A stretch of 60,000 bases of DNA from Takakia lepidozioides (taxonomy: Eukaryota; Streptophyta; Takakiopsida; Takakiales; Takakiaceae): contig CM060731.1 in the NCBI GenBank assembly GCA_030704615.1, forward strand, positions 79,342,756 to 79,402,755, read 5' to 3'. This document shows, piece by piece, positions 22,795 through 35,110 of this stretch; positions within the stretch are counted from its first letter, which is position 1, and each line of letters opens with the position of its first letter. The notes below the pieces were generated by a model. The model did no database searches. It had not been told where the DNA came from and saw only the letters and a list, made by a program, of their open reading frames with translations. Position numbers and translations under genes: made by a program.

Positions 22795-24208
22795 TAACTG
22801 AGCTATGATGAGTGCACATGATCATGGAATGCCGATTCGGACTGCGGCGCGACAGTTTGGGGTACCTGTGACGTCGTTGCATAATCATCTCTATGGAATC
22901 ACCACTACCTAGCAAAAAACGTGGAATCAAATGGACACTCACAGAGACGGAAGAAACAGAACTGGTAAATTATATTGAAAAATTGCAGCTGATTGGACAT
23001 CCTCTTACTCTCCCTCAATTAAGATTGAAAGTTGCAGAGATCTGTCAAGAGCGTATAACACCATTCAAAAACGGCATCGCTGGCTGGGGCTGGCTCCGTT
23101 GGTTCAAACGTAGAAATCCTCAATTGGCGTTACGTGTATCACAAGGATTAAAACCTAGTCGGGCGAAGAAATTGTGTCCATCTAATGTGGCAACGTTTTA
23201 CAAGAATCTTACTATGTTTTATAAGCTGGACAAATACACAGGATAAAATATGGAATTGTGACGAGTCAGGGGCCAGGCAAGGCAAAATGGAGGAGCATTG
23301 GTTCTTGCGAAGAAAGGGTCCCGCACGTCCATAATGCCATATGAAAGGGAATGGTTGTCGGTGCTATCATGCATGAATGCTGAGGAATTTCTATATTTTC
23401 AAGGGGAAGAGGTTCAGACGTAACTATATTTTCAAGTGTGAAAGTGGTGCTACGATGGCCATGCAACTGAAGGCCTGGATGATGGGTTTTCTCTTCATGA
23501 AATGGATCGCCTATTTTATCAAAGCAGCACAGAAGGTTGGCAATCCAATTACTCCAAAGAACAGACACTTATGGACGGTCATAACAACCATGTTACCAGG
23601 TCATTAAACAAGCGAAAGCCGTGGGGCTGGATCTCATCACGCTCCCCTCACACACCTCCCATGCACTCCAGCCTCTTGATCTCTCAGTGTTTAAACCTTT
23701 CAAAACAACATTTAGGGCTTACCGTGACGTTTGGACGTTGGCACACAAAGGAGACACACTCTTGAAAGAGGATCTTGCACATTGGGTTTCACTAGCTTTG
23801 AAAAAATCGATGCGTCTTGAAAATGTAAAAAAAGGTTTTGCCGCCACTGGGATCTGGCCTCTCAATTTGGATGCCATGCACGCGAACTGAATAAGCAAAA
23901 GCATGCTCTCGATAAGGTGGAAAAAGAGGAACTGAAGCGCAAAAAGGTGGAGGAGCGGGAGGCCAGAAAACAGTTCAATAATCTCTGGTCCGCCAAAAAT
24001 TGTTCAGCGATTGGAGAGCGTCTTCATGCTGCCATCCGATCTGACGTTTCCATTCCTACCACAGCTTACCGAGGAGTTTTCTGTGGACCATAACATGAAA
24101 GTGGCAATTCAAAAACAAAACGTGAAGAAGGCTCTAGATACATTAGGGTTCATCCTTATCGAACCTCCATGGGTTTATAGGAGTGTAAGCAGAGCCGGTG
24201 ATTGTTGA
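22795..24208 (+). mobile_element. Pogo-like (Tc1/mariner superfamily) transposase relic
   Basis: The order is that of a pogo/Tigger-type transposase. A psq-type helix-turn-helix comes first (PIRTAARQFGVPVTSLHNHL, about 22,830-22,890). A CENP-B-like binding domain follows (WTLTETEETELVNYI, 22,893-23,246, with GWGWLRWFKRRNP). Then comes the DDE domain: first Asp in IWNCDESGA (about 23,250), second in LMDGHNNHV (about 23,570) and third in HTSHALQPLDLSVF (about 23,655). Frame changes are needed after the helix-turn-helix, near 23,245, between 23,290 and 23,350, and near 23,600, so it cannot make enzyme. The end near 24,208 has a Lys/Glu-rich tail. Terminal inverted repeats were not found. Confidence 0.82.
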
Positions 24209-25610
24209 GAAGCTGATCAGTTTTGGGATCAAATGGTTCTCATGATGAAGGTTTGTTTATTCTCCAATAGCGATTAGTTTTGAAGATCATGAATGGTCGT
24301 TTTCAATGAGTCCCAGCCCTAGGGACACGTCTCGTAGTCATCGAGGACGCTTTGTTAGCGTAGTCAGATTACTTAAAGCTTAGTAAATTATGTAACTGAT
24401 GAGTAGTTTAACTAAATGACATGGCCCATATTACTATGCAGCGTAATCAGTAAAGTGAAAGATGATGCACACCTTTTGGGCCCCATGCGCTCCTGATTGA
24501 GTGCACTTGTTGTTCAAAATAGTGCCCCCTATTGGTCCATTCAAGGATTATTATGTGTTTTCACATTGAATATTCACCAATATTCCGTATTACTTCGGAT
24601 ATTTCTTTTTAAAAAAATCAATAAATTTCATTTTCTTGTGCCCACAGCGGAAAAATATATATGACGACACTGCACAGCTGAAATTGCCTGCATTTCTTAA
24701 AAGAGCCATTATAGGTTTGTCTACCTTATTTGTGGGTCTTTGTGCTCACGTGAGTTAAGTTTGGGACGATTAATTTCATAAGTTTTTGTCGTGTGAGCAC
24801 GGTTTTCAGATAGTTTTCCGCGTGAGCACATTTTGGTTTCGCTATTGCATATTCATCTGTACTCTTTAGATCCAAGTGATGGTGCGGATTTGAATGAGTT
24901 TGTGGCTAATGAAATTTTCCTTGGGTCCGGCATTTGACTTATGTATGGAATGTTATTTGTGTACATGCTTTGAAATTCTACAATTATATAAAAAGACAAT
25001 TTAAAATAGGGTCTAATTAATTGTTGCAATATATATATATATATAGGGTATTATGAAACAAATGGTTTTACAATATTACCTAGAGATAGGGTGGAAAAAA
25101 ATGCAAAATTTTAAAAATATAGCCTAGTATAAATATACCTTTGTACGCACGTGATATGGAAAAAATATATATAATGACCCCCAAGCTATATTTGAAACTC
25201 TCTCACAATTACCTCGTTCCCACCTCCATACTACATTTTCACGGACAGCCTAACCTCACTCTTTATAGTTCGTAACCACCTTGCTTGTCTTTCTTCCCAC
25301 CACCACCACCCCGATCGAAACCTTATCTCCGCAATTATCAATCTCGCTATCTCCATCGATAAAACATTCATTTTCTCAAAGTTCGATCACATATTGGTAT
25401 TAACGGCAACGAGGAGGTAGACCTCCTCGCCCAGCTGGGGGCCTCCAAACCCCCAGTTGAACCTTCGGCCGAACCCATTCACATTGCTCATGCATATCCT
25501 TTTTGGCTAATTCACCCAGTACCTCGCCCCCAGAACCCCGGCCAACCTTCTTACTACCATGAATAAAGAAGCCAACAAACAAGCCTCAGCTTCTCTCAGC
25601 CACACCAAAC
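24209..25610. other. AT-rich stretch without genes
   Basis: Contains A/T runs and a (TA)n tract near 25,030-25,044. No open frame, tRNA-like box or family repeat is supported. Confidence 0.4.
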
Positions 25611-25619
25611 TACATATCC

Positions 25620-26420
25620 AAAAATGGACCCATTCCACTGTACTCCACCACAAACTGTCAAACCACTACTGACAAAGCCGCATCTGACGCACAAATACGA
25701 CAGACACTTAAATTCACATACGCCCAGTACATGGGCCATCAGCGAAAGCACACCTTCTGGCCAACCATATTCCCATCCCCGCACTGCCCACTTTGCTCCC
25801 ACATCCACGCGACACGCGATACCTGGCCCCATCTTCTTAGCGAATGTCCCCACCCCGTCATATACGGGCTCCGTATTGCTCGACATAACCACGTCGTATG
25901 GAATATCCATAAACTCCTATTACGACGTAATGAAACTGATGGTTTTCACTCATCAATGCTTGCACTTACCAAGGCCAGCCCTCGGATCATACGGTACCTA
26001 CATGGCTACTTCTTTGTGTATGCCGACCTCACACATCATACATATGCCCTGCCAGATTCTGCCCAGATATCCTCTTCATCCAGGGACTTCCCATTAGCGT
26101 CCCTCACCCACTGACCCATCCCCAGCCATCACCATACATTTCATATACCGTCACAACCACTTCCTCAGCTCCTCCATCCTCGATAAATGCCAAAAATATG
26201 CACAACTTATCCTTATTACCGCCGGCGGGGATGGGCCACAGGCCCTCTTATTGTCATCACTACCGGCACCAGAGAGGACATCCATAATGCCAGCATCTCT
26301 GCACTTCAAAACAACTTTAAACCCCCCATCACTTCTATCCATAAATGCTTTAAAGCCATACACCTCATAGCACTCCGTCTTTCACTGCTATCATTACCAA
26401 CAAACGACAGCTTGAATTTA
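25620..26420 (+). mobile_element. Reverse-transcriptase-associated 3' fragment (non-LTR type)
   Basis: The plus strand near 25,770-25,900 reads CPLCSHIHATRDTWPHLLSE, CPHP and LRIARHNHVVW: a Cys-Cys...His-Cys knuckle like those at the end of LINE-type polyproteins. Another frame further on (about 26,150-26,390) reads KYAQLILIITAGGDGPQALL. Several frames are needed and there is no catalytic domain. It does not resemble the 36.8-kb LINE closely, so it is probably a separate family. Confidence 0.55.
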
Positions 26421-26564
26421 ATCCTCTTCTTGCTTCCTAGGTATCTTGGGCGCCTTTGGGGACCCGTTGGGTACCATGTGGTACCCTTAGCTTCCGGGTA
26501 CCATCCCTCAGTCGGTCACTAGGTGTCCTCTGGACACCAGTTTTCACATAGGGCCCACCCCTGA

Positions 26565-26645
26565 AAAGAGGTAGGAGCCGTAAGGCGAAGTGGCTCTTCG
26601 TTACATCAGCTTCGGCTGGAGTCTTCTCTCTTTGGTGTTAGAAAT
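26565..26645 (+). mobile_element. SINE family A 3' fragment
   Basis: GGCGAAGTGGCTCTTCGTTA, then GCTTCGGCTGGAGTC and a TC-rich end, match the 3' module of the family A SINE. Its mirror-image partner is at 28,545-28,627, so the two form a wide inverted repeat. Confidence 0.6.
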
Positions 26646-26654
26646 GCAGCAATC

Positions 26655-28500
26655 GCAGATCACACTGCAGAGGAATATGTTAGAACAGTAGATGATCACA
26701 TGGCAGAGGGTGTCAAAGCGATAGAGGATTATCCGACAGAGGATCATACTACAGAGGATGTCAAAGCAAGAATAGATCATACTCCCGGGGAAGTCACTCT
26801 CTATCACTTGTATATGATACATGAGATAAATATGGGTATTTTGTAGGGGGGTATTACTTTTATTTTGGGTACTTTTTAGTATCCTATAATTACATAATTT
26901 TGTAATATGGTGAATTTTTTATATGCTATTTTAATTATATTTTATTATTTTGAACAAATATTAAACACCCTATATTAATAATACAATAAAATAAATTCCC
27001 TCGAAGCTTCTCCTCGTCTCTGTCAGCCCCTGGCCCTCCTCGTATTCTGTCTACCACTGCTACTTCTCGTGCTTCCAATCGACCATCTACCCAAACAGGT
27101 TTCTCGTAGCTATCAATCCACATGGATTCGAAAGTAATCTTGTGTTTAAAATCCGTCCCGCATGGATGACAATTGACGGGGAACTCCCTCCCTTACCATT
27201 AGAAAAAGGGGAAACCCCCGTGCTCAAACCCCTCCCTTACCATTACTAGATGCTAAATTCTAAATGCACGAGACGTATCCACGGACTAATCACTGGACGA
27301 CACGTATCCACATGTATTATGTCAATCCTATAGTAATCTTAATTGTTTTTCAAAAATGAGTCATTATTTTAAACCCTATATACATTTAAATTCCCTAATC
27401 ACAATATACTGTACCCATTATTAATTTTAAATATTTTCAAATTTTTATCTTTTCAAAATAAATTACACCCTATATTTTTTTGCACATCGGTTGGAAATAT
27501 TTGGAAGTGACTTCCTGGGATCATACTACAGAGGGTATCAAGTGGAAGAAGATCACACTACAAAAGAATATCGTTCGACTAGGTACGTACTACGTATCTC
27601 ATTAATAGATATAGCAAAACTCTTTGAAGTTGGGTAATAAAACTTTTTGTTCTTGATTGTTTAATCTTGTTATTGGGTAGATGCAGACTAGATTGGCAAT
27701 TTGCAGTTTTCGACTGACTGCTTGTCATATTACTCTTCACCCTATACATATAAGTATATATTCATAGCAAATGGACTTAAAATGGGTTAGTCACTTACCA
27801 TATGTACATGTGGGTACAATTATTTTGGAATTTGGAAGAAATCTCATGAAGCTATGGACTTTTGCAAGGAATTGTCAGAGTCCCTCTATTGTCCCAAATG
27901 CTATCTGAAAAACCTATTTGTGCAAACCAATTCATTATATGGACTTTACAACTAGATACACAATGTTTGAATAGACACAAATATAAATTTGTGAACAATT
28001 CCATCCATCCATCAAGACACACTATAGACTTTTTTGTACAAAAAAAAACCCCAAAATGACGATTTGTCCATAGCATTTCTGAAAAATTGGGTGGATTTCT
28101 TTGCTAAGAATATATAGCAAATATATATTGTTATTGTCTCTAGGAGCTTATTGTTATATGGACAAATTTCATAAACTACAAGATAATAATAAATAGCTAT
28201 TATTTCTAAATAAAATAAAAATATTTAAATATATAAAATAAAAATATCTCAAATATTTGCTAAGTATAATTAGTATACCATCACCTATGAAGATAAAATA
28301 TATTTGAACAAATATCTTTAATTAAAATTTAATTAATTTTTTCTCAAGGACTTTCAGTGGAGGCACCTTCCGCTTTTTGAGCCAGTGTAGTTTGTACTTA
28401 CCCTATTGTTTGTGTTATTCAACAATCTTTGAGCGGGGGATCACACTGCATAGGATGTCAGAGCGGCAAACGACGCAGATTACACTGCAGAGGATATCAA
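26655..28500 (+). repeat. Interspersed GATCACACTGCAGAGG repeat units
   Basis: Variants of GATCAyACTrCAGAGG, often followed by ATGTCAAAGC, occur near 26,658, 26,695, 26,745, 27,521, 27,551, 28,439 and 28,478, all in the same orientation. The first cluster is open in one frame (26,634-26,845: DHTAEE, DHMAEGVKA, DHTTEDVKA). This looks like a coding or satellite array later split by AT-rich insertions. Confidence 0.6.
26980..27165 (-). other. Conserved peptide segment of unknown family, copy 1
   Basis: The minus strand reads DFKHKITFESMWIDSYEKPV then WVDGRLEAREVAVVDRIRGG. A clearly related segment lies at 43,800-43,910 (minus). Conservation at the protein level between two dispersed copies suggests part of a repeated gene or transposon protein. 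I do not recognise the family. Confidence 0.5.
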
Positions 28501-28544
28501 ATATCCACAATGGTTGAAGCTACTGTTGAGACATGTATGACCAG

Positions 28545-28627
28545 AGAGAGAAGACTCCGGCCGAAACCGGCGAAACTAAGAGCCACTTCACCTCTCGGCT
28601 ACTGCCCCTTTCGGAGGTGGCTACGTA
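28545..28627 (-). mobile_element. SINE family A 3' fragment, inverted
   Basis: On the minus strand: GTAGCCGAGAGGTGAAGTGG, CTCT, then CGGTTTCGGCCGGAGTC and TCTTCTCTCTCTGG. It is homologous to 26,565-26,645 and to the 10.4-kb SINE. The forward text can also fold as a hairpin, AGCCACTTC against GAGGTGGCT. Confidence 0.6.
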
Positions 28628-28639
28628 CGATCGTATTTA

Positions 28640-31600
28640 GCTGAGTGTGTTACTGCCATTGCCAAGCCATGTTGCTATGGGAATTTGTGGGAATCATAGT
28701 ATAGACATCATATGCTTGGTAATGTTGGGGAGTGTGCTGGACCATGAAGTTCGAGAGCCCATCAACATGTAGTCATTATTTCCGATTTGTGACATAAAAG
28801 AGTGCATTTGTAAAAATTTGATTCGTCTGGACTAGGCCAACTTGACTGATAGCCAAGTAGCCCACTAAAGTGTGGGGTCCCAAATTTGCCCCCAAATCCT
28901 TGAGTTGACTAAGACGTGGCAGATAGAAAGCTTCCCCGGAATGGGGTGTCTGACATGTGTGAGCCCGCCGCCATGCAACTGCCATGGGTCCCACCCAGTG
29001 GCTGTCCCGCGCATTTGAGGGTGTCAAGTGGGCCCGGCGCTATCCATCCGCCATGTGTCCTACCGTTTCATTGGCTCTGGAAGGCATTGCCCCTAAATTA
29101 GTTTCAACTCCACCGGTTTCAGGCAAGACCATATTTTCTACGAAAAACCTAATATGTACTTGAAGTATCATGAAATACAAAAATTCCAAGTGTCTTGGAT
29201 TTCTATGCTCACTTGCATGATTGAACCTGAGGGATTCCAAAATGGTAAAAATAAATATACTCACTTTGCTTGATGGTAACCATTTTCAAGCTCTTTGCCA
29301 TGGAGGGTGTTGTGAACCCCCTTCAATTCACTTCCAAAGGAGCCACCATGTAGATTACTTAGTTTTAGTATATACTATACGTAACCGGTTTCGGTGTCTA
29401 TTTCTGGGTGTTGTAGAGGCCCGTTCCTGTACAGTAACGGCAGGGCACAAACAAGGGGTTGTGTGGACCCCGCACTAAGCATTTTTGGGAACAACAATGA
29501 GACATGACCTTATGTACTATCAGCATGGTGGAAACACCAATTACGCTCTAGAACAGGCCTCGGTAGACCCATCGGTTCGGCAGGCTCACCCTATCAGTGA
29601 CATAGAACAGTTATATACGTCGTCCAGAACATTGAATTTTGAGAAATGACACCTTATTGCGAATACGTGCCACATACTTGTACAAATTTATACTGAATCT
29701 TTTTAGTAGCTGCTCGGTCTCCTTCCCCCCCCCCCCCCCACATTCGATTTTATTGTTTCATTCATAAAAATTATATTGGATCTATTATTTCCTTATCAAT
29801 AGCAATAAGAGTTGCTAACTAAATCTAACTACCTCATGAATAACAGATTCTACTAGCATCGACTGATCTAGGCTTGCAACCTGCAATCAGAAATTCACCA
29901 CTTGCACAAAGCATTAGCACCAGCCTAAATGAGAACTTTAAATCGCGCATTACACAAAATAAATATCAGCGAAACATCTGAACCGGAGCATCTACACAAT
30001 CAATCATTACTCCTCATGATTATTAGTAGCATTTTTAAGAGTTGTTCTTGAAACACTCAATGCGTAGGTAGATCACAAATCATGATCAGTATAGTTAAAG
30101 ACGAGCTACAAAGAGCATGTACAATATACAAACAAAATAAAAAATACGATAGAGAGCATAATATGTGTACATAGACCATACAGACAAAGAAAACTCATCT
30201 CGGCCGTACGATCTATCAGCATCAACGGGTACCTGCTCTCGATTCTAGGGTTTCATAGGGATAATCTTAGCCATACGTTCTCCTAAGAATCGACAGTGGG
30301 GAACACCGGTTACGCTCTGGAAGGGGCCTGGTAGGCATCTGTTCTACCTGGGTGGTCGGTCGACCACCCGTGGAACGGGCGGAACGGGCTCGACCACATT
30401 TTTTCCTCCCACTATAATTAAGGGGCCTGATTTGTGAGCTGTTGCTCCCAGCTGTTTCCCTTTAAGAATTTGATTTTCTTGACAATGATATTTTCCTGAC
30501 AATTAAAAACAAATTGTGACTTTCAAGTTTCTTTTGCAATGGGATCCTTTTAAAAATTAAATTGAGGAAAAAATAAATATCGAAAATAATAATATCGCAT
30601 GGCCATAGAGGAATACCGATAGGGCGCAAGCAAAACAAACATAGGATCCTAGGCATCAGTTAAAACGCCTAAGAACTGCCGTTTGCTCCTCATATATGTA
30701 TGTATATATATATATACAACCCACTTAAATACAGAGTGATAACAATGCTACATAAGAAAGATGAGGTTTCAATTTACGTGCCACCATGTAAGTTACAAAG
30801 GTTTAAAAACAAGTAAAAGGGAGCGAAGGCCCTGAGGATTGTATTGCAGGGAGTGGAAAAAAAAACCACTCGGAAGGCCGTGAAGGCTTACATTGGGGAG
30901 ACTACCCCTAGACACAAAGTATAGTCCCAAAATATATTACCGATTTATGGAGATTTCTTCTTACCAATAGAAGTTACTTTATTTACTTTCAAATTTTTTA
31001 TTTCGTAGTTAGAATATTTATAATTAAATGGTAGGAAACACCTAGGATTAGCTCCTTATAGGGTTGCACATTTAAGAACTTGTTTTGGAATATTGTCCTA
31101 GTCCAGTAGTATTTTTTTGACGAAATTTGGACCACAACACATTTATTGAGATAGGTCACAAATTTGCAAAGTGAAGTATATTTGGAGATCAATGAGCTGC
31201 AATAAACCACCTATGTAGAGTGTTCACACTAGACATAGGATGGGAGTTTAATCCACATATGAGAGGAGATAAAATTTCATTTACCCTACTATTGCTTCCC
31301 ATAGGGTGGAGAGCAAACACAGAGTGAGAGAGCAGTGAGTAGGGGAACTGTAGGGGAACGAGTGTATGTAGGTGTGCAAGGTTAGGGGAAATGCAATGAT
31401 AGGTCCCACCACCCTACTGAGAGAAAAAATTAACCTCTTGCAAAGAAGAGACGCCAAGCATAATGCACATTGAGATGGACGTGCGAATGTTGTCGTTATC
31501 CGTCATTTTTAAGCCTTCGTAGGAAGTCCACAACAAGCAGTCTCTCTAAGAGCAATTACAATAGCAGCATAAATGTTGGCAACCATGTCTTCAACTTGTT

Positions 31601-32854
31601 TTTGCACACAAAGTGAATTCACTACTAATATTCCCCACCAATTCCTATATTATCAACATTCTCACCAATTTTCTACAAGCTCATCAGTAGCACTGTCTAC
31701 ATCTGGAACAGCAGGGTAGGTAATAAGGACTATCGTCTGTCACAATGAAGGACTTCTAGAAATGAAAGGCCATTGGCCAATCATGCATGCACCCTTGAAA
31801 TGAAAAGGTCTATATTTGGCTCATGAAGCTACATATTGCCAGTCAAGTTGCGGTTGCATGCATGGCAGGAGCCTACGGTAAATGCTCATGGTAATCCTAG
31901 AGTGAAAGAGGATTTCAGATAGCACGCAAAATTCTACCACTGATGCTTGCTGTAGGGCCTCCTTCCTTGATCAAGAGGCACATCATCGCTCGTCTGGAAG
32001 TCCATTCAGAACAAGTTCCCTTCACACTCATCAGGATTTCTACAAGCCAGACCGTGAGAGGCCTGTGGAGGGCAAAGTTAGAAGGTGTTCGGCCAGAAAA
32101 AGTTTCCTTCGCACTGATCAGGATTTCTACAAGCTGCTCTGGAAGCCCATGCAGACCATGAGGCTGGCGATGGCAAGGTTAGGTTTCCTCCACAAATATA
32201 GGGAGACCGATCAGGAAAGATTGCCCCTTCACGTATTCCGGAGCTACTATCTTTGTTGCGGGCGACAAATTGATCCAGGCGTGAAAGAGAGAACGTGACG
32301 CGAGCGCGTGCCTGCCACCCGCAGCATCCCGAAAAGCTCACATCAACACGCTCGTCAAGACGGAAATATGAACTGACCTATTGCGAGACATCGCGGCAGC
32401 CTTCGAGCTTAGCAGGAGTAGGTGAGTTTTTGTTTCGAGAATTGAGAATGCGAGAACTTAGAAGCGATGGTGTTGGTGGAGTGCAGAGGGCGGGCTAGTC
32501 GTACATGACAGTTGGGCCTGGATTTGCTCGCCGTTGTGGCAGGCGTGCGCAACAAATGGACAAATCGACGAGGCACGCGCCACAAGTTTCGTGGGGGTGT
32601 CGGCGGAAAGTAATGGGGGCGTGCCTGCAGTTGGCCCGGGCTCCCTTTCCGCATGCATGCGGAAACGGAAAAGGCTCAATGTGTATGTGGATGTACATTG
32701 CCCCGTAACTTTGTAAGGTCCCTCCCCATAATGTTAAAACAAAAAAGGGAGGGTGGGGCAGAAATTGAAGTAAGAATGCAAGGGAAAAGTAACCTTTCAA
32801 TGAGCTTGGCGTCAATGGCGGACTCCCACAGTCTGCACTTGAGAAAAAGAAACC
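28640..32854. other. Gene-poor stretch with repeat scraps
   Basis: Holds a poly-C tract (about 29,725-29,739), and two related pieces GGAAACACCAATTACGCTCT (29,530) and GGGAACACCGGTTACGCTCT (30,298). A direct repeat of about 35 bp ending GATCAGGATTTCTACAAGC or a near match lies at 32,010 and 32,100. The plus frame there reads DQDFYKLLWKPMQTMRLAMA (about 32,118-32,180), which may be an exon scrap of an unidentified gene. A GC-rich patch at 32,280-32,700 has open frames on both strands but no motif. Confidence 0.4.
30410..30470 (+). mobile_element. SINE family B 3' fragment
   Basis: AAGGGGCCTGATTTGTGAGC, then TGTTGCTCCCAGCTGTTTCC, shared with 13,568 and with the inverted copy at 39.4 kb. Confidence 0.65.
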
Positions 32855-33156
32855 GATGACAAAGGGAACAATAACTGTTATAGCTGCCTTTAATCGAAGG
32901 AAGATTTTACTCCACTTCAAAGTACAAAGAAATTGAATATAAATAAAAAGAATACGATGACAAAGGGAACAATAACTGTTATAGCTGCCTTTAATCGAAG
33001 GAAGATTTTACTCCACTTCAAAGTACAAAGAAATTGAATATAAATAAAAAGAAAACGATGACAAAGGGAACAACAACTTTTATAAATGCCTTTCATCTAA
33101 GGAAGATTTTACTCCACTTCAAAGTACAAAGAAATTGAATATAAATAATATAGAAC
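32855..33156 (+). repeat. Three tandem copies of a 101-bp unit
   Basis: GATGACAAAGGGAACAA starts at 32,855, 32,956 and 33,057. Copies 1 and 2 are nearly identical, copy 3 differs at several sites. Each unit contains GAAGATTTTACTCCACTTCA and a TATAAATA box-like stretch. No gene is adjacent. Confidence 0.95.
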
Positions 33157-33574
33157 AAAGCCTACCGTCTGGGCCCTCTTTATCCCTTAACTTTCCCAAG
33201 CACTTATTTACACAAAACTGCAAAACAAAATGGAACCTCCAGTGTGAATTACTTTCGGCAAATTCAGATCCATGCAAAGTGACCGTATAGAGGGTAGACT
33301 AGTTTAGCTTGGTAACCTACCACCTCAGAAATTTCCACCGTATAATTTGAGAGATCATAATAGTGGAGGACAAAAACAATTTTCTTTAATTTTTGGGCAA
33401 GAAAGTCTGGTTTTCTTATCGAATTTCTTAAATTACAAAGTTGTTACCAAACATTTTGCAGCAGGTAACCCACCTTCCCAAAAAGTTTCATAAATTTTGG
33501 GAATGTTTTGCTTGTGGCTGCTTTGTAGTGCCATTTGGAAGGAGAGTCTAAGAATTGGATTTCACAAGGGTGTC

Positions 33575-33665
33575 CAGCTTCCCACCAGAAGGCAGTAGCC
33601 CTTCGGTGTCAAATGACATCATAATTTACGCTTGCTTTGGCAACGCGTCCACATTTATTTTTATA
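33575..33665 (+). mobile_element. SINE family A 3' fragment
   Basis: AGGCAGTAGCCCTTCGGTGT, then ATTTACGCTTGCTTTGGC and a T-rich end, match the 10.4-kb SINE. Confidence 0.65.
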
Positions 33666-34244
33666 TTATTTATTAAATGGGCAGCCAAAAACTCCTGCAG
33701 TTTAGTATACGAATCCATTGAAGTTAATTTGGAAATTTGCAAGGGTCAGTGAGTGGGTCACTGAAATATGATGTCAATAAGTTTGGGACTTTGTTTGTAT
33801 AAGATCTTCCCTACGAGTCCGGGGTTGTTCATTCAACCACAACCAACAACAGAGGGTTAGAGAGGGTCAGAATAAACCACGGTGAGATTTGAGTGGTCCA
33901 AAGTTAGCCAGTGACCATAATGTTGGAGATTCAAGGGTTCAGTAATTGTATACGCATCAACCACATCCACCTCTTAGTTCAGTACAAATTCAAGGTGAAA
34001 TGCACCTAATTTACATGAATTGTGATGTCGAGGACAACCCTCTCCTGGTAGTAAAGGATTATTTATGAATTTGATTAGGGCTTTTCTTTCTCTTGGAAGA
34101 ATATTCTCACTATGAAAGAAGAATAAAAAAAGAAAAAAAGAAAAAAGATAGCTCATAATTATATAAGTGTTAAGATAGAATTAATCTTTTCAATTGTTAT
34201 CTGAAAATTACAGCTAATGCATAACAATTATTGAAGATAGATTT

Positions 34245-34322
34245 AATATATATATATATATATATATGTAAAATATGATGCCTCCCAAAAGAAGCGGAAG
34301 TTATATATATATATATATATAT
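34245..34322. repeat. Two (TA)n microsatellites
   Basis: Runs of alternating T and A at about 34,247-34,267 and 34,301-34,322, separated by about 35 bp. Confidence 0.9.
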
Positions 34323-34919
34323 CACCTTAGGAAATGCACAACTTGTGGTGGCCTTTCCCTTTTCAAGATGGTTATAATATTGTCTTACTTGTCATTCTGA
34401 GATTATCCATGGATATGAATTCATGAATAATATACAATCCATTCACTATTCATCTTTGACATCATCAATCACGACGTTTGAAAAGAATTAAAAACGTTAG
34501 TCCAACATTCTAGGGGCTTCGTACAAGTTTGTTATACAATCGGTAAAATTGTACATGTGGTGACTGTCCTAAGTGGCGTACAGGGCAATCAAATGGCCGA
34601 TCTAAAAGAAATTCTTGCGGACTTTCAATAGGTAGGACATTTGTAACACCTAAGATTGGTAGTCATATATTTGTCCCCTCATAGACGTGTCCAAGCATAA
34701 TATATATAACCCATAGAACAATTCGTGCTGATAAATCCCATGTCATCATTCCAAACCTGATCATTGGATCATACCAACAGAGTAGACTTTATATAAATTG
34801 TCAAGTTTTCAAGACTCTTTTCAACATAGCTGCTCTCACAGAATAAATAGTGTAGATGCTCATAAAAAAACTTCATTATTTCATCAATTGTTCATTCTAA
34901 TTCTCAGAATGCTTGTGAG

Positions 34920-35110
34920 GAAAAAAAAAAAAAAAATGTGAACTCTTGCCAAAAGCAAGCATGACTTATGGTGTCACTTGTCCCCAAGAGCTATTGCCTT
35001 CCAATGGGAAGGTGAACATCTTTATGACATCCATATACTTATGATTTTATGAACCCACAAACACTAGTGCAATGGTACTGCCCTTACCATGCATTGGTTA
35101 TCCATTGGAT
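34920..35110 (-). mobile_element. SINE family A, internally deleted
   Basis: The forward text GCCAAAAGCAAGC, GGTGTCACTTGTCCCC and GCCTTCCAATGGGAAGGTGA parallels 10,390-10,475. After a deletion, ATGAACCCACAAACACTAG and CTTACCATGCATTGG mark the remains of the B and A boxes. A run of about 16 A residues at 34,921-34,936 is a T-tail on the element strand. Confidence 0.7.

Noticed and set aside
32495-32920. 141-codon minus frame with a hydrophobic start
   Set aside because: It spans the beginning of a tandem repeat and a GC-rich patch with frames on both strands; no family resemblance.
32855-33156. CRISPR-like array
   Set aside because: Three contiguous copies with no spacers in plant nuclear DNA; a simple tandem repeat.
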